DNA of 62,521 nt from Aureitalea sp. L0-47 (GTDB lineage: Bacteria > Bacteroidota > Bacteroidia > Flavobacteriales > Flavobacteriaceae). Position numbers and translations under genes: made by a program. Location of the stretch: NCBI RefSeq assembly GCF_026126405.1, contig NZ_JAFMTQ010000016.1, forward strand, positions 1 through 62,521, read 5' to 3'. How positions within the stretch are numbered: the stretch's first letter is position 1; the number at the start of each line of letters is the position of its first letter. The notes beneath the pieces were generated by a model. It did not search any database and was not told the DNA's origin. It worked only from the letters and a program-made list of their open reading frames with translations. Shown piece after piece: positions 1 to 8,994 of this stretch.

Positions 1-134
1 GAAGGGTCGAGAGCCTTTCAGTTGAAGATCAAACTTCATTATCAATGAATATATCTTCCTACAGAAGCGGAGTATATTTTGTAAAAATAAATACCATAGG
101 TGGGTCTGTAACTCGAAAGATTATCAAAAGATAG
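1..134 (+). CDS. C-terminal end of a T9SS cargo protein (type A sorting domain), partial
   Basis: Only the last 43 codons are in the window; the reading frame is open at base 1 and stops at TAG 132-134. The visible end has the pattern of a type IX secretion type A sorting domain: a short strand ending in SYRSGVYFVKI, a turn, then a strand with a basic end (TRKIIKR). Such domains direct export of the passenger across the outer membrane, where they are removed. The passenger lies upstream of the window, so its function cannot be told. A strong terminator follows directly. Confidence 0.75.
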   Translation, partial: RVESLSVEDQTSLSMNISSYRSGVYFVKINTIGGSVTRKIIKR

Positions 135-157
135 TCACAGATCAATCTCGATTAGAA

Positions 158-186
158 AACCCCGGTGCAACACCGGGGTTTTTTTA
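158..186 (+). terminator. Rho-independent terminator
   Basis: An 8-bp GC-rich stem (CCCCGGTG at 160-167 paired with CACCGGGG at 171-178) with a 3-nt loop is followed by a run of T. It lies 25 bp after the stop of the T9SS cargo gene and closes that transcript. Confidence 0.9.
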
Positions 187-335
187 TTCTCAGCAGTTAA
201 GTTCTTTCTGTGTTGATATGATAACAGTTTAACGAATATTTTGTTCGCCTTCTCGAAAACAACCTATTTCATTCTAAAATCACTATTATTTTTTAGTTCG
301 GATTTATAACTTTATAAGTCTGTAAAGAATTTAAT

Positions 336-1118
336 ATGAAAACGATTATCTCATCTAGAGTCCCCAAATTGTTTTCCACCTGCTTACTACTATTCTTCTG
401 TTCCATAGTTATGGGTCAAGTGGGAATTAACACTGTTAATCCTGGTGATGGATCGATCATGGATGTCAATAGTACAGATAAAGGGATTTTTATTCCAAGA
501 ATAAATATTTCTGCCTTAAGTACAATTGATCCTGTAACCGGCATCACAAACACCCCAGCTGCCTTAGCAGCCGCTGAAGGTCTCTTAGTCTATAATACGA
601 ATACCTCAACTGGTCCCGGATTCTTCTATTGGGATGGAACAACATGGGCAGCTGTGAATCCTGGAAGCGTCACAGAGCCGGCAATTGATGCCGTATCACT
701 CACTACCGACGAAACGCTTGATTCGACGGGCTATACGGATATCCCCGGAATGTCCGTAACTTTCACTGCTAGGAAAACCTCGGCTTTGGTGAATTTAACA
801 GCTTCGGGTTTCGGAACCACGAACTCTGCCTCTATTGCCTTTCTAAGAGTATATAATGTGACCTCGGCATCGGTAGTTGGAGGAACTGCAGAAAAGGTCC
901 AAAGTCATCTTGAACGAGGAAATCCTGGTGGGTTTAGTATTTGGTTGACCACATGGAGTTCGAACTTCTCTAAGAAGATAACCGGACTCGTTATTGGAAA
1001 CAGCTATACCATTAAAGTTCAGGGATATGCTGAGCCTGTATCAACTGGAGCAGGTGCCGTTATCAGACCTGTTACCGAGCCTGATTCAAATCACCTTACT
1101 TTGTCCGTTCAACAATAG
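336..1118 (+). CDS. Secreted protein of unknown function
   Basis: 260 residues with an N-terminal signal peptide (hydrophobic core about residues 11-26, likely cut after VMGQ). The segment just after it, QVGINTVNPGDGSIMDVNS, resembles the opening of many flavobacterial surface proteins that carry the pattern VGINT-P....LDV.S..KG..IPR. The C-terminal half is rich in Ser, Thr, Gly and Val and looks like a beta-sandwich. No sorting domain is seen at the C-terminus. A weak -7-like element (TAACTTTA, 307-314) lies about 20 bp upstream of the ATG. The gene is followed without a gap by another small secreted protein, so the two are probably co-transcribed and the products may act together at the cell surface. 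The function is unknown. Confidence 0.7.
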   Translation: MKTIISSRVPKLFSTCLLLFFCSIVMGQVGINTVNPGDGSIMDVNSTDKGIFIPRINISALSTIDPVTGITNTPAALAAAEGLLVYNTNTSTGPGFFYWDGTTWAAVNPGSVTEPAIDAVSLTTDETLDSTGYTDIPGMSVTFTARKTSALVNLTASGFGTTNSASIAFLRVYNVTSASVVGGTAEKVQSHLERGNPGGFSIWLTTWSSNFSKKITGLVIGNSYTIKVQGYAEPVSTGAGAVIRPVTEPDSNHLTLSVQQ

Positions 1119-1127
1119 ATGCACGTT

Positions 1128-1442
1128 ATGAAAAATATTTTGGCCTTGTTCTTTATTGCTCCATTCATTGGATGGTTTCCGTCTTATGGCCAAAATACTT
1201 CTGGAAAAAAGAATAATACTATTTCCATGGAAATGAGCTCTGTTTCGATCAGTGATTCAAAGGATAATCTAAAAGTTGACAAAAACCGAAAAATCATTTA
1301 TTCCAAAAGCGAAAAAATATCGGTTAAAAACTCAGAAACAGGTCATCAAAATTTAGATTCCATAGCGATTGAACAGAACGCTTCTTTCAAATTTACCGAT
1401 TCATCTAACTTTGAAAAGGAGCTTTATAGACAGGAACAATGA
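1128..1442 (+). CDS. Small secreted hypothetical protein
   Basis: 104 residues starting at the second ATG. An ATG at 1119 adds only MHV and abuts the stop of the previous gene, so it is an alternative start. Residues 1-22 form a signal peptide ending SYGQ. The mature part is polar and rich in Lys, Ser and Asn, with no recognised domain, cysteine pattern or sorting signal. The tight coupling to the preceding secreted protein suggests a joint role, but nothing in the sequence identifies it. Confidence 0.55.
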   Translation: MKNILALFFIAPFIGWFPSYGQNTSGKKNNTISMEMSSVSISDSKDNLKVDKNRKIIYSKSEKISVKNSETGHQNLDSIAIEQNASFKFTDSSNFEKELYRQEQ

Positions 1443-1443
1443 A

Positions 1444-1773
1444 TCACTGGATATATAACAAGAACTTCCAAAAAGACCTCTTTTTTAAATAATCGAGGTC
1501 TTTTTCATTTTGGTAAGCTTCCCTTTCAAAACTAATATTACGGTACGCTTCCTTCCTTTTTCTGTATTGCAACAGCCGAACTAGGTATTCTGTACCATAC
1601 CAAATATAGAAAGGCAGGATCAGTAACTCGATCTGCTGTCGCAGATGGATTCGCTCGTGATTGAGAAAAACTTCGTCCTCCTTTAGAGCTGAATATTTCA
1701 GGATAATAAAAGGCCACAGCACCATCCCGGTAAATTTCTTCGGAATAAGATGGCGATTCACGAATACGAACAT
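1444..1773 (-). CDS. Small membrane-associated protein with an HExxH motif
   Basis: About 109 residues from the ATG at 1773; a longer frame reaches 1935 but would run through the divergent gene. The core has two hydrophobic segments (near FTGMVLWPFIILK and LLILPFYIWYGTEY) around NHERIHLRQQ, which fits the HExxH zinc-binding signature of zincins and recalls the motif of M56/BlaR1-type membrane peptidases. The C-terminal third is basic with an FERE.Y..E stretch that could supply a third ligand. I recognise it as a conserved Bacteroidota type without an assigned function. Proteolytic activity is an inference from the motif. It diverges from the DUF5522/hutU pair and its exact start is uncertain. 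Confidence 0.6.
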   Translation of the reverse strand: MFVFVNRHLIPKKFTGMVLWPFIILKYSALKEDEVFLNHERIHLRQQIELLILPFYIWYGTEYLVRLLQYRKRKEAYRNISFEREAYQNEKDLDYLKKRSFWKFLLYIQ

Positions 1774-1806
1774 GAATACAAGATAGGAAATTGGTATTTT
1801 TGTATA

Positions 1807-1980
1807 ATGACTTTCTTTAAGAAAAAAGTGGAGCTGGAAGAAGGAGATTTTTACATCACTCCGGAAGGATACAAATGCTTCACCGAACAATATCACCTGA
1901 AACGCGGGTACTGCTGTGAAAGCGGTTGCAGGCACTGCCCCTACGGTTTCGACAAAAAGACGAACTCACAGAAAAAATGA
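1807..1980 (+). CDS. DUF5522-like Cys-rich small protein
   Basis: 57 residues from the ATG at 1807. An in-frame ATG at 1750 is less likely because it lies inside the divergent gene and upstream of a TATTTTTG -7-like element at 1795-1802. The C-terminal half carries YCCESGCRHCPYGF, four clustered cysteines plus a histidine as in DUF5522 proteins, suggesting a bound metal or Fe-S site. Its stop codon overlaps the ATG of urocanate hydratase (ATGA at 1977-1980), so the two are translationally coupled. The molecular role is unknown. Confidence 0.75.
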   Translation: MTFFKKKVELEEGDFYITPEGYKCFTEQYHLKRGYCCESGCRHCPYGFDKKTNSQKK

Positions 1981-3959
1981 CCTTTTCAGAAGAAATAAAA
2001 CAGGGTATACCAAATTATCTGCCGGATCCGAAACCTTACGATCCCAACTTGAACCACGCGCCCAAGCGAAAGGATATCCTCAATGATCACGAGCAGGAAC
2101 TAGCCCTGCGCAATGCACTCCGCTACTTTCCCGAGGCGCTGCACCCTGACCTGCTTCCTGAATTTCGTGACGAGCTGGAAACCTACGGACGAATTTATAT
2201 GTATCGCTATCGTCCGGAGCATCCTATTTTCGCGCGGGCCCTGGATGAATATCCCGGCAAAACGAATCAGGCAAAAGCCATCATGCTCATGATCCAAAAC
2301 AACCTGGACCATGCGGTGGCTCAACATCCACATGAGTTGATCACGTATGGCGGAAACGGGGCTGTATTTCAGAATTGGGCGCAGTACAGGTTATGCATGC
2401 AGTACCTTTCGCAAATGACCGATGAACAAACATTGGTGATGTACTCCGGACATCCGATGGGACTGTTCCCCTCACACAAAGACGCACCCAGAGTCGTTGT
2501 AACCAATGGAATGATGATCCCGAATTATTCGAGTCAGGACGACTGGGAAAAATTCAATGCCATGGGTGTTACTCAATATGGGCAGATGACAGCAGGCAGT
2601 TATATGTACATCGGTCCGCAAGGAATCGTTCACGGAACCACAATTACTGTCCTAAACGGATTCAGAAAAATAAACAAAGACCCACACGGTGGACTCTTTG
2701 TTACTTCGGGCTTAGGAGGAATGAGCGGTGCTCAGCCGAAAGCAGGGAATATTGCCGGCTGCGTGACGGTCTGTGCGGAAGTAAACAAAAAAGCGACACA
2801 AACAAGACATTCCCAGGGATGGGTAGATGAAGTCATTTCGGATCTTCCTCAACTGGCCCAAAGAGTGAAACAAGCTGTCGCAAACAAGGAAACGGTATCC
2901 ATCGCTTACGACGGTAACATCGTAGAGGTTTGGGAATATTTTGACGAGGCCAATATCCGGATCGATCTTGGTAGCGACCAGACTTCCCTGCACAATCCAT
3001 GGGCCGGCGGCTATTACCCGGTTGGACTGAGCTACGAAGAGTCGAATGAAATGATGGCCAACAACCCGGAGCAATTCAAGGAGAAAGTTCAGGAAAGTCT
3101 GAGAAGGCATGCTGCGGCTATCAACAAACACACGGCTAAGGGTACTTACTTCTTCGATTACGGAAATGCGTTCTTACTGGAAGCCTCCAGGGCCGGGGCA
3201 GATGTACTTTCCGACGACCCGAAACGGGAATTCAAATACCCGAGCTACGTTCAGGATATCATGGGTCCCATGTGTTTCGATTTCGGGTTCGGACCCTTCC
3301 GTTGGGTATGTGCTTCGGGCACTGAGGAGGATCTCGCGCTTACTGATAGCATAGCTACGGAGGTGCTTGAGGAACTCAAGTCTAACTCACCTGAAGAAAT
3401 TCAGCAACAAATGGCCGATAATATCACCTGGATAAAAGGTGCACGAGAAAACAAATTGGTCGTAGGATCCAAGGCCAGAATCTTATATGCCGATTCCGAT
3501 GGAAGAATAAAGATCGCTTCTGCCTTCAACAAGGCGATTTCCGAAGGAAAACTAGGCACTGTGATATTGGGGCGCGACCACCACGATGTCTCGGGAACGG
3601 ATTCTCCATACCGGGAAACATCAAATATCTACGACGGTAGCAGATTTACGGCTGATATGGCCATTCAGAATGTAATAGGGGATAGTTTCCGGGGAGCTAC
3701 CTGGGTGAGCATTCACAATGGTGGAGGTGTTGGCTGGGGAGAGGTTATAAACGGTGGTTTCGGTATGGTTCTTGATGGTAGTATAGATGCCCAGCGTCGC
3801 CTGGAAAACATGCTTTTCTGGGATGTTAACAATGGGATTGCCCGAAGAAGTTGGGCAAGAAATGAAGAAGCTGTTTTCGCCATCAAACGAGCCATGAGAC
3901 ACAATCCAAACCTAAAAGTAACACTTCCGAATTTCGTCGATAACAATTTGTTTAAGTAA
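1977..3959 (+). CDS. hutU: Urocanate hydratase
   Basis: 660 residues. Urocanase converts urocanate to imidazolonepropionate in cytosolic histidine breakdown, using tightly bound NAD+. The nucleotide-site segment GLGGMSGAQPKAG (near residue 245) and the segment FRWVCASG with the conserved active-site-loop cysteine (near residue 445) are intact. The start at 1977 is chosen because it overlaps the preceding stop as ATGA and gives MTFSEEIKQGIPNYLP; an upstream ATG at 1926 would read through the DUF5522 gene. The protein is about 100 residues longer than the classical 550-residue enzyme, as I believe is usual for the Bacteroidota form. No hutH, hutI or hutG lies nearby, so the other steps must be encoded elsewhere. 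Confidence 0.93.
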   Translation: MTFSEEIKQGIPNYLPDPKPYDPNLNHAPKRKDILNDHEQELALRNALRYFPEALHPDLLPEFRDELETYGRIYMYRYRPEHPIFARALDEYPGKTNQAKAIMLMIQNNLDHAVAQHPHELITYGGNGAVFQNWAQYRLCMQYLSQMTDEQTLVMYSGHPMGLFPSHKDAPRVVVTNGMMIPNYSSQDDWEKFNAMGVTQYGQMTAGSYMYIGPQGIVHGTTITVLNGFRKINKDPHGGLFVTSGLGGMSGAQPKAGNIAGCVTVCAEVNKKATQTRHSQGWVDEVISDLPQLAQRVKQAVANKETVSIAYDGNIVEVWEYFDEANIRIDLGSDQTSLHNPWAGGYYPVGLSYEESNEMMANNPEQFKEKVQESLRRHAAAINKHTAKGTYFFDYGNAFLLEASRAGADVLSDDPKREFKYPSYVQDIMGPMCFDFGFGPFRWVCASGTEEDLALTDSIATEVLEELKSNSPEEIQQQMADNITWIKGARENKLVVGSKARILYADSDGRIKIASAFNKAISEGKLGTVILGRDHHDVSGTDSPYRETSNIYDGSRFTADMAIQNVIGDSFRGATWVSIHNGGGVGWGEVINGGFGMVLDGSIDAQRRLENMLFWDVNNGIARRSWARNEEAVFAIKRAMRHNPNLKVTLPNFVDNNLFK

Positions 3960-3969
3960 ACCATACGCT

Positions 3970-4512
3970 ATGAAAAAACTTAAATTCACACCATTACTAC
4001 TTTTAGTTTTAGTATTTACCTCCTGTACATCCGTTCGGGTGGTGAGTGATTACGATCGTGAGGCGAACTTCAGTGAGTACAAAACATTCGCCTTTTACAA
4101 ACCGGGAATTGACAAAGCCGAAATTTCCGATCTTGACAAGAAACGGATCTTGCGCGCCATTAATTCCGAACTGGCAGCCAAAGGCATGGCCAAAGGGGAA
4201 CCCGCCGATCTTCTGGTCAGTATCTTTACGAAAGAAAGAGAACGAGTTGACGTGTACAACAACAACTTCGGATGGGGTTGGGGATGGAACCCATGGTGGT
4301 ACGGAGGAGGCTGGGGTAATACGGTTTCAAGGTCAACCGAAGGTTCCCTCTATATCGACCTCATCGATGCAAAAAAGAATGAATTGATCTGGCAGGGAAT
4401 TGGAACAGCACGGCTAATTACCAGCGGCAACATCGACAAAAAAGAGGAAAGGATTCGTGAGATCGTCAGCGAGATCATGAAGACATACCCGCCGGGTGCA
4501 GATCAGAACTAA
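3970..4512 (+). CDS. DUF4136 lipoprotein
   Basis: 180 residues. A lipoprotein signal peptide ends at LVFTSC, with the lipidated Cys near residue 19. The mature part matches DUF4136: an N-terminal VVSDYDREANFSEYKTFAFY segment, a helix, a Gly/Trp-rich loop (GWGWGWNPWWYGGGW), then SLYIDLIDAKKNELIWQG. Proteins of this family are envelope lipoproteins of unknown function. It begins 10 bp after hutU and probably shares its transcript. A terminator follows directly. Confidence 0.88.
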   Translation: MKKLKFTPLLLLVLVFTSCTSVRVVSDYDREANFSEYKTFAFYKPGIDKAEISDLDKKRILRAINSELAAKGMAKGEPADLLVSIFTKERERVDVYNNNFGWGWGWNPWWYGGGWGNTVSRSTEGSLYIDLIDAKKNELIWQGIGTARLITSGNIDKKEERIREIVSEIMKTYPPGADQN

Positions 4513-4514
4513 TT

Positions 4515-4545
4515 AAAAAAACCCTCCGAATTGGAGGGTTTTTTA
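4515..4545. terminator. Bidirectional terminator between convergent genes
   Basis: The stem AACCCTCC (4520-4527) pairs with GGAGGGTT (4533-4540) and is flanked by A-rich and T-rich tracts on either side, so it can stop both the rightward hutU/DUF4136 transcript and the long leftward operon that ends at 4546. Confidence 0.9.
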
Positions 4546-6633
4546 TTAATATCCCATTATCTCCTCGACCTTCTCCTTCACTTTTTCTACGGAAGGGATC
4601 ATGGTTTGTTCTAAAGTACTGTTTAGCGGTATTGCCGGCATGTTCTCACTTCCGATCACCATTACCGGACCATCAAGTTCCCGGAAACATTCTTCCTGTA
4701 TCCTACCCTGTAATGCTCTGCTGAAGCTGTTTTCCGACGGCTCTTCAGTAACTACAAGGGCCTTTCCACACTTCTTCACGCTCTTAAAGACGGTTTCATA
4801 GTCGAGCGGATGTAACGTTCTCAGGTCAATTATTTCAATCCTGTCTTGCAGTCCGAGTTCTTCTGAAGCGTTCATCGCCCAGTGTACACCCATTCCGTAG
4901 GTGATAATAGACAAAGTCTCTTCATGTTCCTGTTTCCATATTTCCTGCAGTACCCATGCCTTTCCGAATGGTAAAATATAGTCCTCCGCTGGCTCCACCG
5001 AAGTCGCGCCTTTGGTTCCGGGAACCTTACTCCAATACAAGCCTTTGTGTTCGAAGATCACAACAGGATTCGGATCGTAATAAGCGGCTTTCATAAGTCC
5101 TTTCAAATCGGCACCGTTACTTGGATATGCGATCTTGAGTCCACGGATGTTGCACACCACACTCTCCACAGAGGAAGAATGATAGGGCCCTCCACTTCCG
5201 TAGGCGCCAATTGGCACCCTAAGGATCATCGACACAGGCCACTTACCGTTCGACAAATAACAGCTTCGGCTTACTTCAGTAAAAAGCTGATTGAGCCCCG
5301 GCCAGATATAATCGGCGAATTGTACTTCAACGATCGGCTTCAACCCAACAGCACTCATCCCAACCGTGGAACCCACTATAAAGGCTTCCTGTATGGGTGT
5401 ATTAAACACCCGGTTATCACCAAATTTTTGTGCCAGGGTAGCTGCTTCCCGGAACACTCCACCTAGCCTGCCACCTACATCCTGTCCGTAAAGTAAACAC
5501 TCCTGGTGTTTGGCCATTAATTCTTCGATCGCGAACAACGCGCAATCTACCATCACAACCTTATCGGCTCCTTCAGGGCTTCGATCCCCTACTTCTTCTG
5601 TGACTGTTGTAGGCGCGAAATCATGTGTAAACAAATCCTCCGGCTTTGGGTCTTCTGCTTTGAGGGCTTCTTCAAAGTCGGCGCGAACAATGTCAATACA
5701 TTCATTTTCGAAACCTTGTATCTCGTCTTCGCTGAAACCATTTTCAGCAAGTAGTTTTTTCATCTTCGGATACGGATCCCTGGATCTGGCTTCATCCAGG
5801 TCATCCCTGTACCATTCCATACGAACTCCCGAGGTGTGGTGATTCAGTAAAGGAACCTTAGCGTGCACCAATATTGGCCGCCGCTCCGTTCGAATAGTAT
5901 CAATTACTTCGGAAATGGTCCTGTAAGATTCCTCAAAGTCGGTACCGTCAATGGAAACGGCGTCCAGTCCGTGGAAACCAGCCGCATACTCAAAGGCATT
6001 CTGAGCTCTTGTCTCTTCCTCGTTAGCCGAAATATCCCAGCCATTATCCTGAACCAGGTAAAGAATAGGTAGTTGTTTCAGGGCTGCCATTTGAAAGGCT
6101 TCGGAAATTTCTCCTTCGGTCACTGATGCATCCCCTAAGGAACAAACCACAATTGGTTTTTCTTCCGACGTGTCCAAACCTTCCGCTTCCTTATACCAGA
6201 AGCCCATGGCCACACCCGTGGCCGGGATTGCTTGCATCCCAGTTGCAGAACTTTGATGCGGGATCTTCGGTTTGTCGTCATCCTTCAAACTGGGGTGACA
6301 ATAATAGGTTCTCCCACCGGAAAACGGGTCATCTCGTTTAGCAAGCACCTGCAGCATTAACTCATAGGGTCTCATTCCAATGGCCAATAGCATAGAATCG
6401 TCCCGGTAATAAGGAAAGGCGTAATCGATTGGTTTTAGCTGCATTCCAACAGCTGTCTGAATAACTTCATGACCCCTGGATGTGGCATGCACATATTTTG
6501 AGACAGTTTTGAAATTCTCTTCGTACAAGAAGGTAAGTGCCTTTGCGGTGCACAGATTCTTAAATCCCTTTATGAGCGTTTCCTTATCCAGTGTATTCGG
6601 TTTTAGTGTATTTTTCACTTCTTCGATCATCAT
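4546..6633 (-). CDS. Branched-chain 2-oxoacid dehydrogenase E1, fused alpha-beta chain
   Basis: 695 residues. The N-terminal ~340 residues are the E1 alpha thiamine-diphosphate domain (GDASVTEGE ... QDNGWDIS is the cofactor motif) and the C-terminal ~330 are the E1 beta transketolase-like domain (GQDVGGRLGGVFR, VPIGAYGSGGPYHS). This single-chain E1 decarboxylates the 2-keto acids from Leu, Ile and Val and passes the acyl group to E2. ATG 6633 is preferred since it overlaps the aminotransferase stop as ATGA; an ATG at 6654 would extend the overlap to 25 bp. It is the last gene of the long operon, with the matching E2 and aminotransferase just upstream. No E3 (lipoamide dehydrogenase) is in the window. 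The branched-chain assignment rests on the neighbouring aminotransferase; a pyruvate-type substrate is less likely. Confidence 0.87.
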   Translation of the reverse strand: MMIEEVKNTLKPNTLDKETLIKGFKNLCTAKALTFLYEENFKTVSKYVHATSRGHEVIQTAVGMQLKPIDYAFPYYRDDSMLLAIGMRPYELMLQVLAKRDDPFSGGRTYYCHPSLKDDDKPKIPHQSSATGMQAIPATGVAMGFWYKEAEGLDTSEEKPIVVCSLGDASVTEGEISEAFQMAALKQLPILYLVQDNGWDISANEEETRAQNAFEYAAGFHGLDAVSIDGTDFEESYRTISEVIDTIRTERRPILVHAKVPLLNHHTSGVRMEWYRDDLDEARSRDPYPKMKKLLAENGFSEDEIQGFENECIDIVRADFEEALKAEDPKPEDLFTHDFAPTTVTEEVGDRSPEGADKVVMVDCALFAIEELMAKHQECLLYGQDVGGRLGGVFREAATLAQKFGDNRVFNTPIQEAFIVGSTVGMSAVGLKPIVEVQFADYIWPGLNQLFTEVSRSCYLSNGKWPVSMILRVPIGAYGSGGPYHSSSVESVVCNIRGLKIAYPSNGADLKGLMKAAYYDPNPVVIFEHKGLYWSKVPGTKGATSVEPAEDYILPFGKAWVLQEIWKQEHEETLSIITYGMGVHWAMNASEELGLQDRIEIIDLRTLHPLDYETVFKSVKKCGKALVVTEEPSENSFSRALQGRIQEECFRELDGPVMVIGSENMPAIPLNSTLEQTMIPSVEKVKEKVEEIMGY

Positions 6634-7697
6634 CGTGGAATTTGCACCATCCATCCAAACGGATCTTCCATCTTACCCATTTTTATTGCGTTCAGGCTGT
6701 CATTTACGTCTAATCCGAGTGTGTGATCTTCAGATACCTTAATTACACCATCTTCGGTTCCAATAGTTTCTATATAGGCTATTCCAACAGCTGTACCGGT
6801 TCCAAATGCCTCCTCAAGGGTTCCATTTTTCTCGGCTTCGATGATCTCGTCCAGTGTGATTGGCCTCTCAGTTACCTCATAGCCTTTGTGACGTAGCAGA
6901 TCGATCACACTCATACGTGTGATACCGCTTAATATAGCTCCATCAAGACTAGGCGTGATGATCTTTCCATCGATCTTAAAGAAGATATTCATGGTACCCA
7001 CCTCCTGGATATAATTGTGCTCCATTGCGTCCAACCATAGTACCTGGTCATATCCCTTTTCTTTGGCGAGTTCTGTAGGTCGGATAGCTGCGGCGTAGTT
7101 TCCTGCAGCCTTTGCCTCACCGGTTCCTCCTTCTACAGCACGTATGAATTTTTTCTCGGCCCAAAGGTTAATAGGTTTGCTGAATAAAGGCGCCGAAGGT
7201 GATGCGATGATCATGAACTTGTATGAAGTAGCCGCACGCATTCCAATAAATGGTTCATCGGCATACATGAACGGACGCAGATAGAGGGCGCTTCCTTCCA
7301 TAGGAGGGATCCAGTCCCTTTCCATATCCACAAAGGTTTTAAGTCCTTCAACGAACAGTTCCTCCGGAAATTCCGGCATACCCATTCGCCTTGCGCTGAA
7401 ATTCAAACGTTCTGCATTCTTCTTTGGCCGAAAAAGCATGGGGTTTCCTTCGGGGTCAACCGTAGCTTTCATCCCTTCAAATATCGCCTGGCCATAGTGA
7501 AGTGCCATGGCCGCGGGATGCGTTGGAATATCGTAAAGTGATACTATCCTTGGACTGTGCCATTGTCCGTTATCATAGTCGCAAATGAACATATGATCGG
7601 TGAAAGTTCTACCAAGCGGAATATTGTTGAAATCCAGGCTCGGTAACCTTGAATTGGTGGTTTTTTTAATGCTGATTTTATCCATGATCTCCATCAT
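6630..7697 (-). CDS. ilvE: Branched-chain amino acid aminotransferase
   Basis: 355 residues, class IV PLP fold. It interconverts Leu, Ile and Val with their 2-keto acids using 2-oxoglutarate. The PLP lysine lies in GEAKAAGNYAAA, and downstream EVGTMNIFF and GTGTAVGIAYIET are typical of the eukaryotic-like BCAT group. An upstream ATG at 7748 would overlap the E2 gene. Starts at 7697, 7694 or 7685 are all possible; a GGAG sits just before the 7685 ATG. It lies between E2 and E1 of the keto acid dehydrogenase, so in this operon it probably works in the breakdown direction and feeds E1. Confidence 0.9.
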   Translation of the reverse strand: MMEIMDKISIKKTTNSRLPSLDFNNIPLGRTFTDHMFICDYDNGQWHSPRIVSLYDIPTHPAAMALHYGQAIFEGMKATVDPEGNPMLFRPKKNAERLNFSARRMGMPEFPEELFVEGLKTFVDMERDWIPPMEGSALYLRPFMYADEPFIGMRAATSYKFMIIASPSAPLFSKPINLWAEKKFIRAVEGGTGEAKAAGNYAAAIRPTELAKEKGYDQVLWLDAMEHNYIQEVGTMNIFFKIDGKIITPSLDGAILSGITRMSVIDLLRHKGYEVTERPITLDEIIEAEKNGTLEEAFGTGTAVGIAYIETIGTEDGVIKVSEDHTLGLDVNDSLNAIKMGKMEDPFGWMVQIPR

Positions 7698-7704
7698 AAT
7701 TCCT

Positions 7705-8994
7705 TTATATTTTTCTGGTTTGATTGATTTGTTCCATCTCATCGGCAATCCTTCGTAAGAATGATCCCGCTAAATATCCGTCTACTATTCGATGATCGAA
7801 GGACAATGACAGGTACATCATCTGCCTTATCTCTATTTTATCTCCGTCCTCGTGCTCCATCACTTCCGCCCTTTTCTTTATAATACCTGTCGCGAGTATG
7901 GCCGCTTCAGGCTGATTGATGATGGGCGTTCCCATCAAACTTCCGAAGGTTCCAACATTGCTTATCGTAAACGAGCTTCCGCTGGTATCATCCGCCGCCA
8001 GTTTTCCTTCCCTCGCCTTCATAGCTAGCTCATTGGTCTTGGCAGCCAGTTCCTGAAGGTTTAGCTTATCGGCATCCCTCACAACAGGAACGATAAGATT
8101 ACCAGAAGGTAGAGCTGTTGCCATCCCAATATTGATATGCTCCTTCACTATGATGTTCTTTCCATCCAGTGATGAATTGATCATTGGGAATGCCTTTATT
8201 GCTTTTGCTATGCATTCGATGAACAGTGGTGTATACGTTAGTTTCTGATTGTATTTCTTCTGAAAATCCGCCTTAACCTTATTACGCCAGTTTACCATTT
8301 CAGTGAGATCGGCCTCAACGTAGGCCGTGACATGTGGAGAGGTATGTTTACTGAAGACCATGTGGTCCGCGATCATCTGCCGCATTCGGTCCATTTCCAC
8401 GATCTTCCCTTCTCCTTTATCAAATTGCAGGTCGGGCACCTTAAATCCGGTACTTTCTGTAACGGGTTGAGCGAATTTGAAGGGCCTGCCATCGTCTATG
8501 TAGTTCATCACATCGCTCTTCCGCAACCTTCTGTCTTTTCCAGTTCCCGGAATACGAGCTAATTCTTCGTAGCTGATATGGTGTTCCCTGGCAATACTAT
8601 CTACAAGCGGACTCACAAATAGGTCCTCATTCACCTGGAAGGATGCCGCCTGAACCGATTTCTTCTTTCTTTTTGTTTCTGAAGTTGACTTAGGAGCTTC
8701 CTTTTTGGAAGGTTTTGATTTTCTAGTTTCCGAAGGAATCACAGGCAGTTCGCCATTGGTTTCAATTATCGCGATCACCGAACCAATATCAACCACGTCA
8801 TTCGGCTCGTATAAAAGTTCAACGATCTCTCCAGATACGGTAGAAGGCACTTCAGAATCCACCTTATCAGTAGCCACTTCGAGCAAAATTTCGTCAAATT
8901 CAATAGTATCCCCTACACCTTTGAACCATTTAATAATGGCGGCTTGCGTAATACTCTCGCCCATCCTGGGCATTTTAAATTCAAACTGACTCAT
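7705..8994 (-). CDS. 2-oxoacid dehydrogenase E2 (dihydrolipoamide acyltransferase)
   Basis: 429 residues in the standard E2 order: a lipoyl domain (residues 1-78, lipoylated Lys in EVATDKVDSEVP), a Pro/Lys/Ser-rich linker, a peripheral subunit-binding domain (FVSPLVDSIAREHHISYEEL), a second linker and the catalytic acyltransferase domain ending in DHRIVDGYLAGSFL with the catalytic His and Asp. It transfers acyl groups from E1 to CoA and forms the core of the complex. Its ATG overlaps the paaY stop by one base (TGATG). Together with the downstream aminotransferase and fused E1 it forms a branched-chain catabolism module at the end of the phenylacetate operon. Confidence 0.9.
   Translation of the reverse strand: MSQFEFKMPRMGESITQAAIIKWFKGVGDTIEFDEILLEVATDKVDSEVPSTVSGEIVELLYEPNDVVDIGSVIAIIETNGELPVIPSETRKSKPSKKEAPKSTSETKRKKKSVQAASFQVNEDLFVSPLVDSIAREHHISYEELARIPGTGKDRRLRKSDVMNYIDDGRPFKFAQPVTESTGFKVPDLQFDKGEGKIVEMDRMRQMIADHMVFSKHTSPHVTAYVEADLTEMVNWRNKVKADFQKKYNQKLTYTPLFIECIAKAIKAFPMINSSLDGKNIIVKEHINIGMATALPSGNLIVPVVRDADKLNLQELAAKTNELAMKAREGKLAADDTSGSSFTISNVGTFGSLMGTPIINQPEAAILATGIIKKRAEVMEHEDGDKIEIRQMMYLSLSFDHRIVDGYLAGSFLRRIADEMEQINQTRKI

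Noticed and set aside
2712-3131. 139-codon minus-strand frame inside hutU
   Set aside because: Shadow of urocanase; no family resemblance or start signals.
6634-6654. ATG at 6654 as start of the E1 gene
   Set aside because: It gives a 25-bp overlap with the aminotransferase; the ATGA overlap at 6633 is the usual pattern here.
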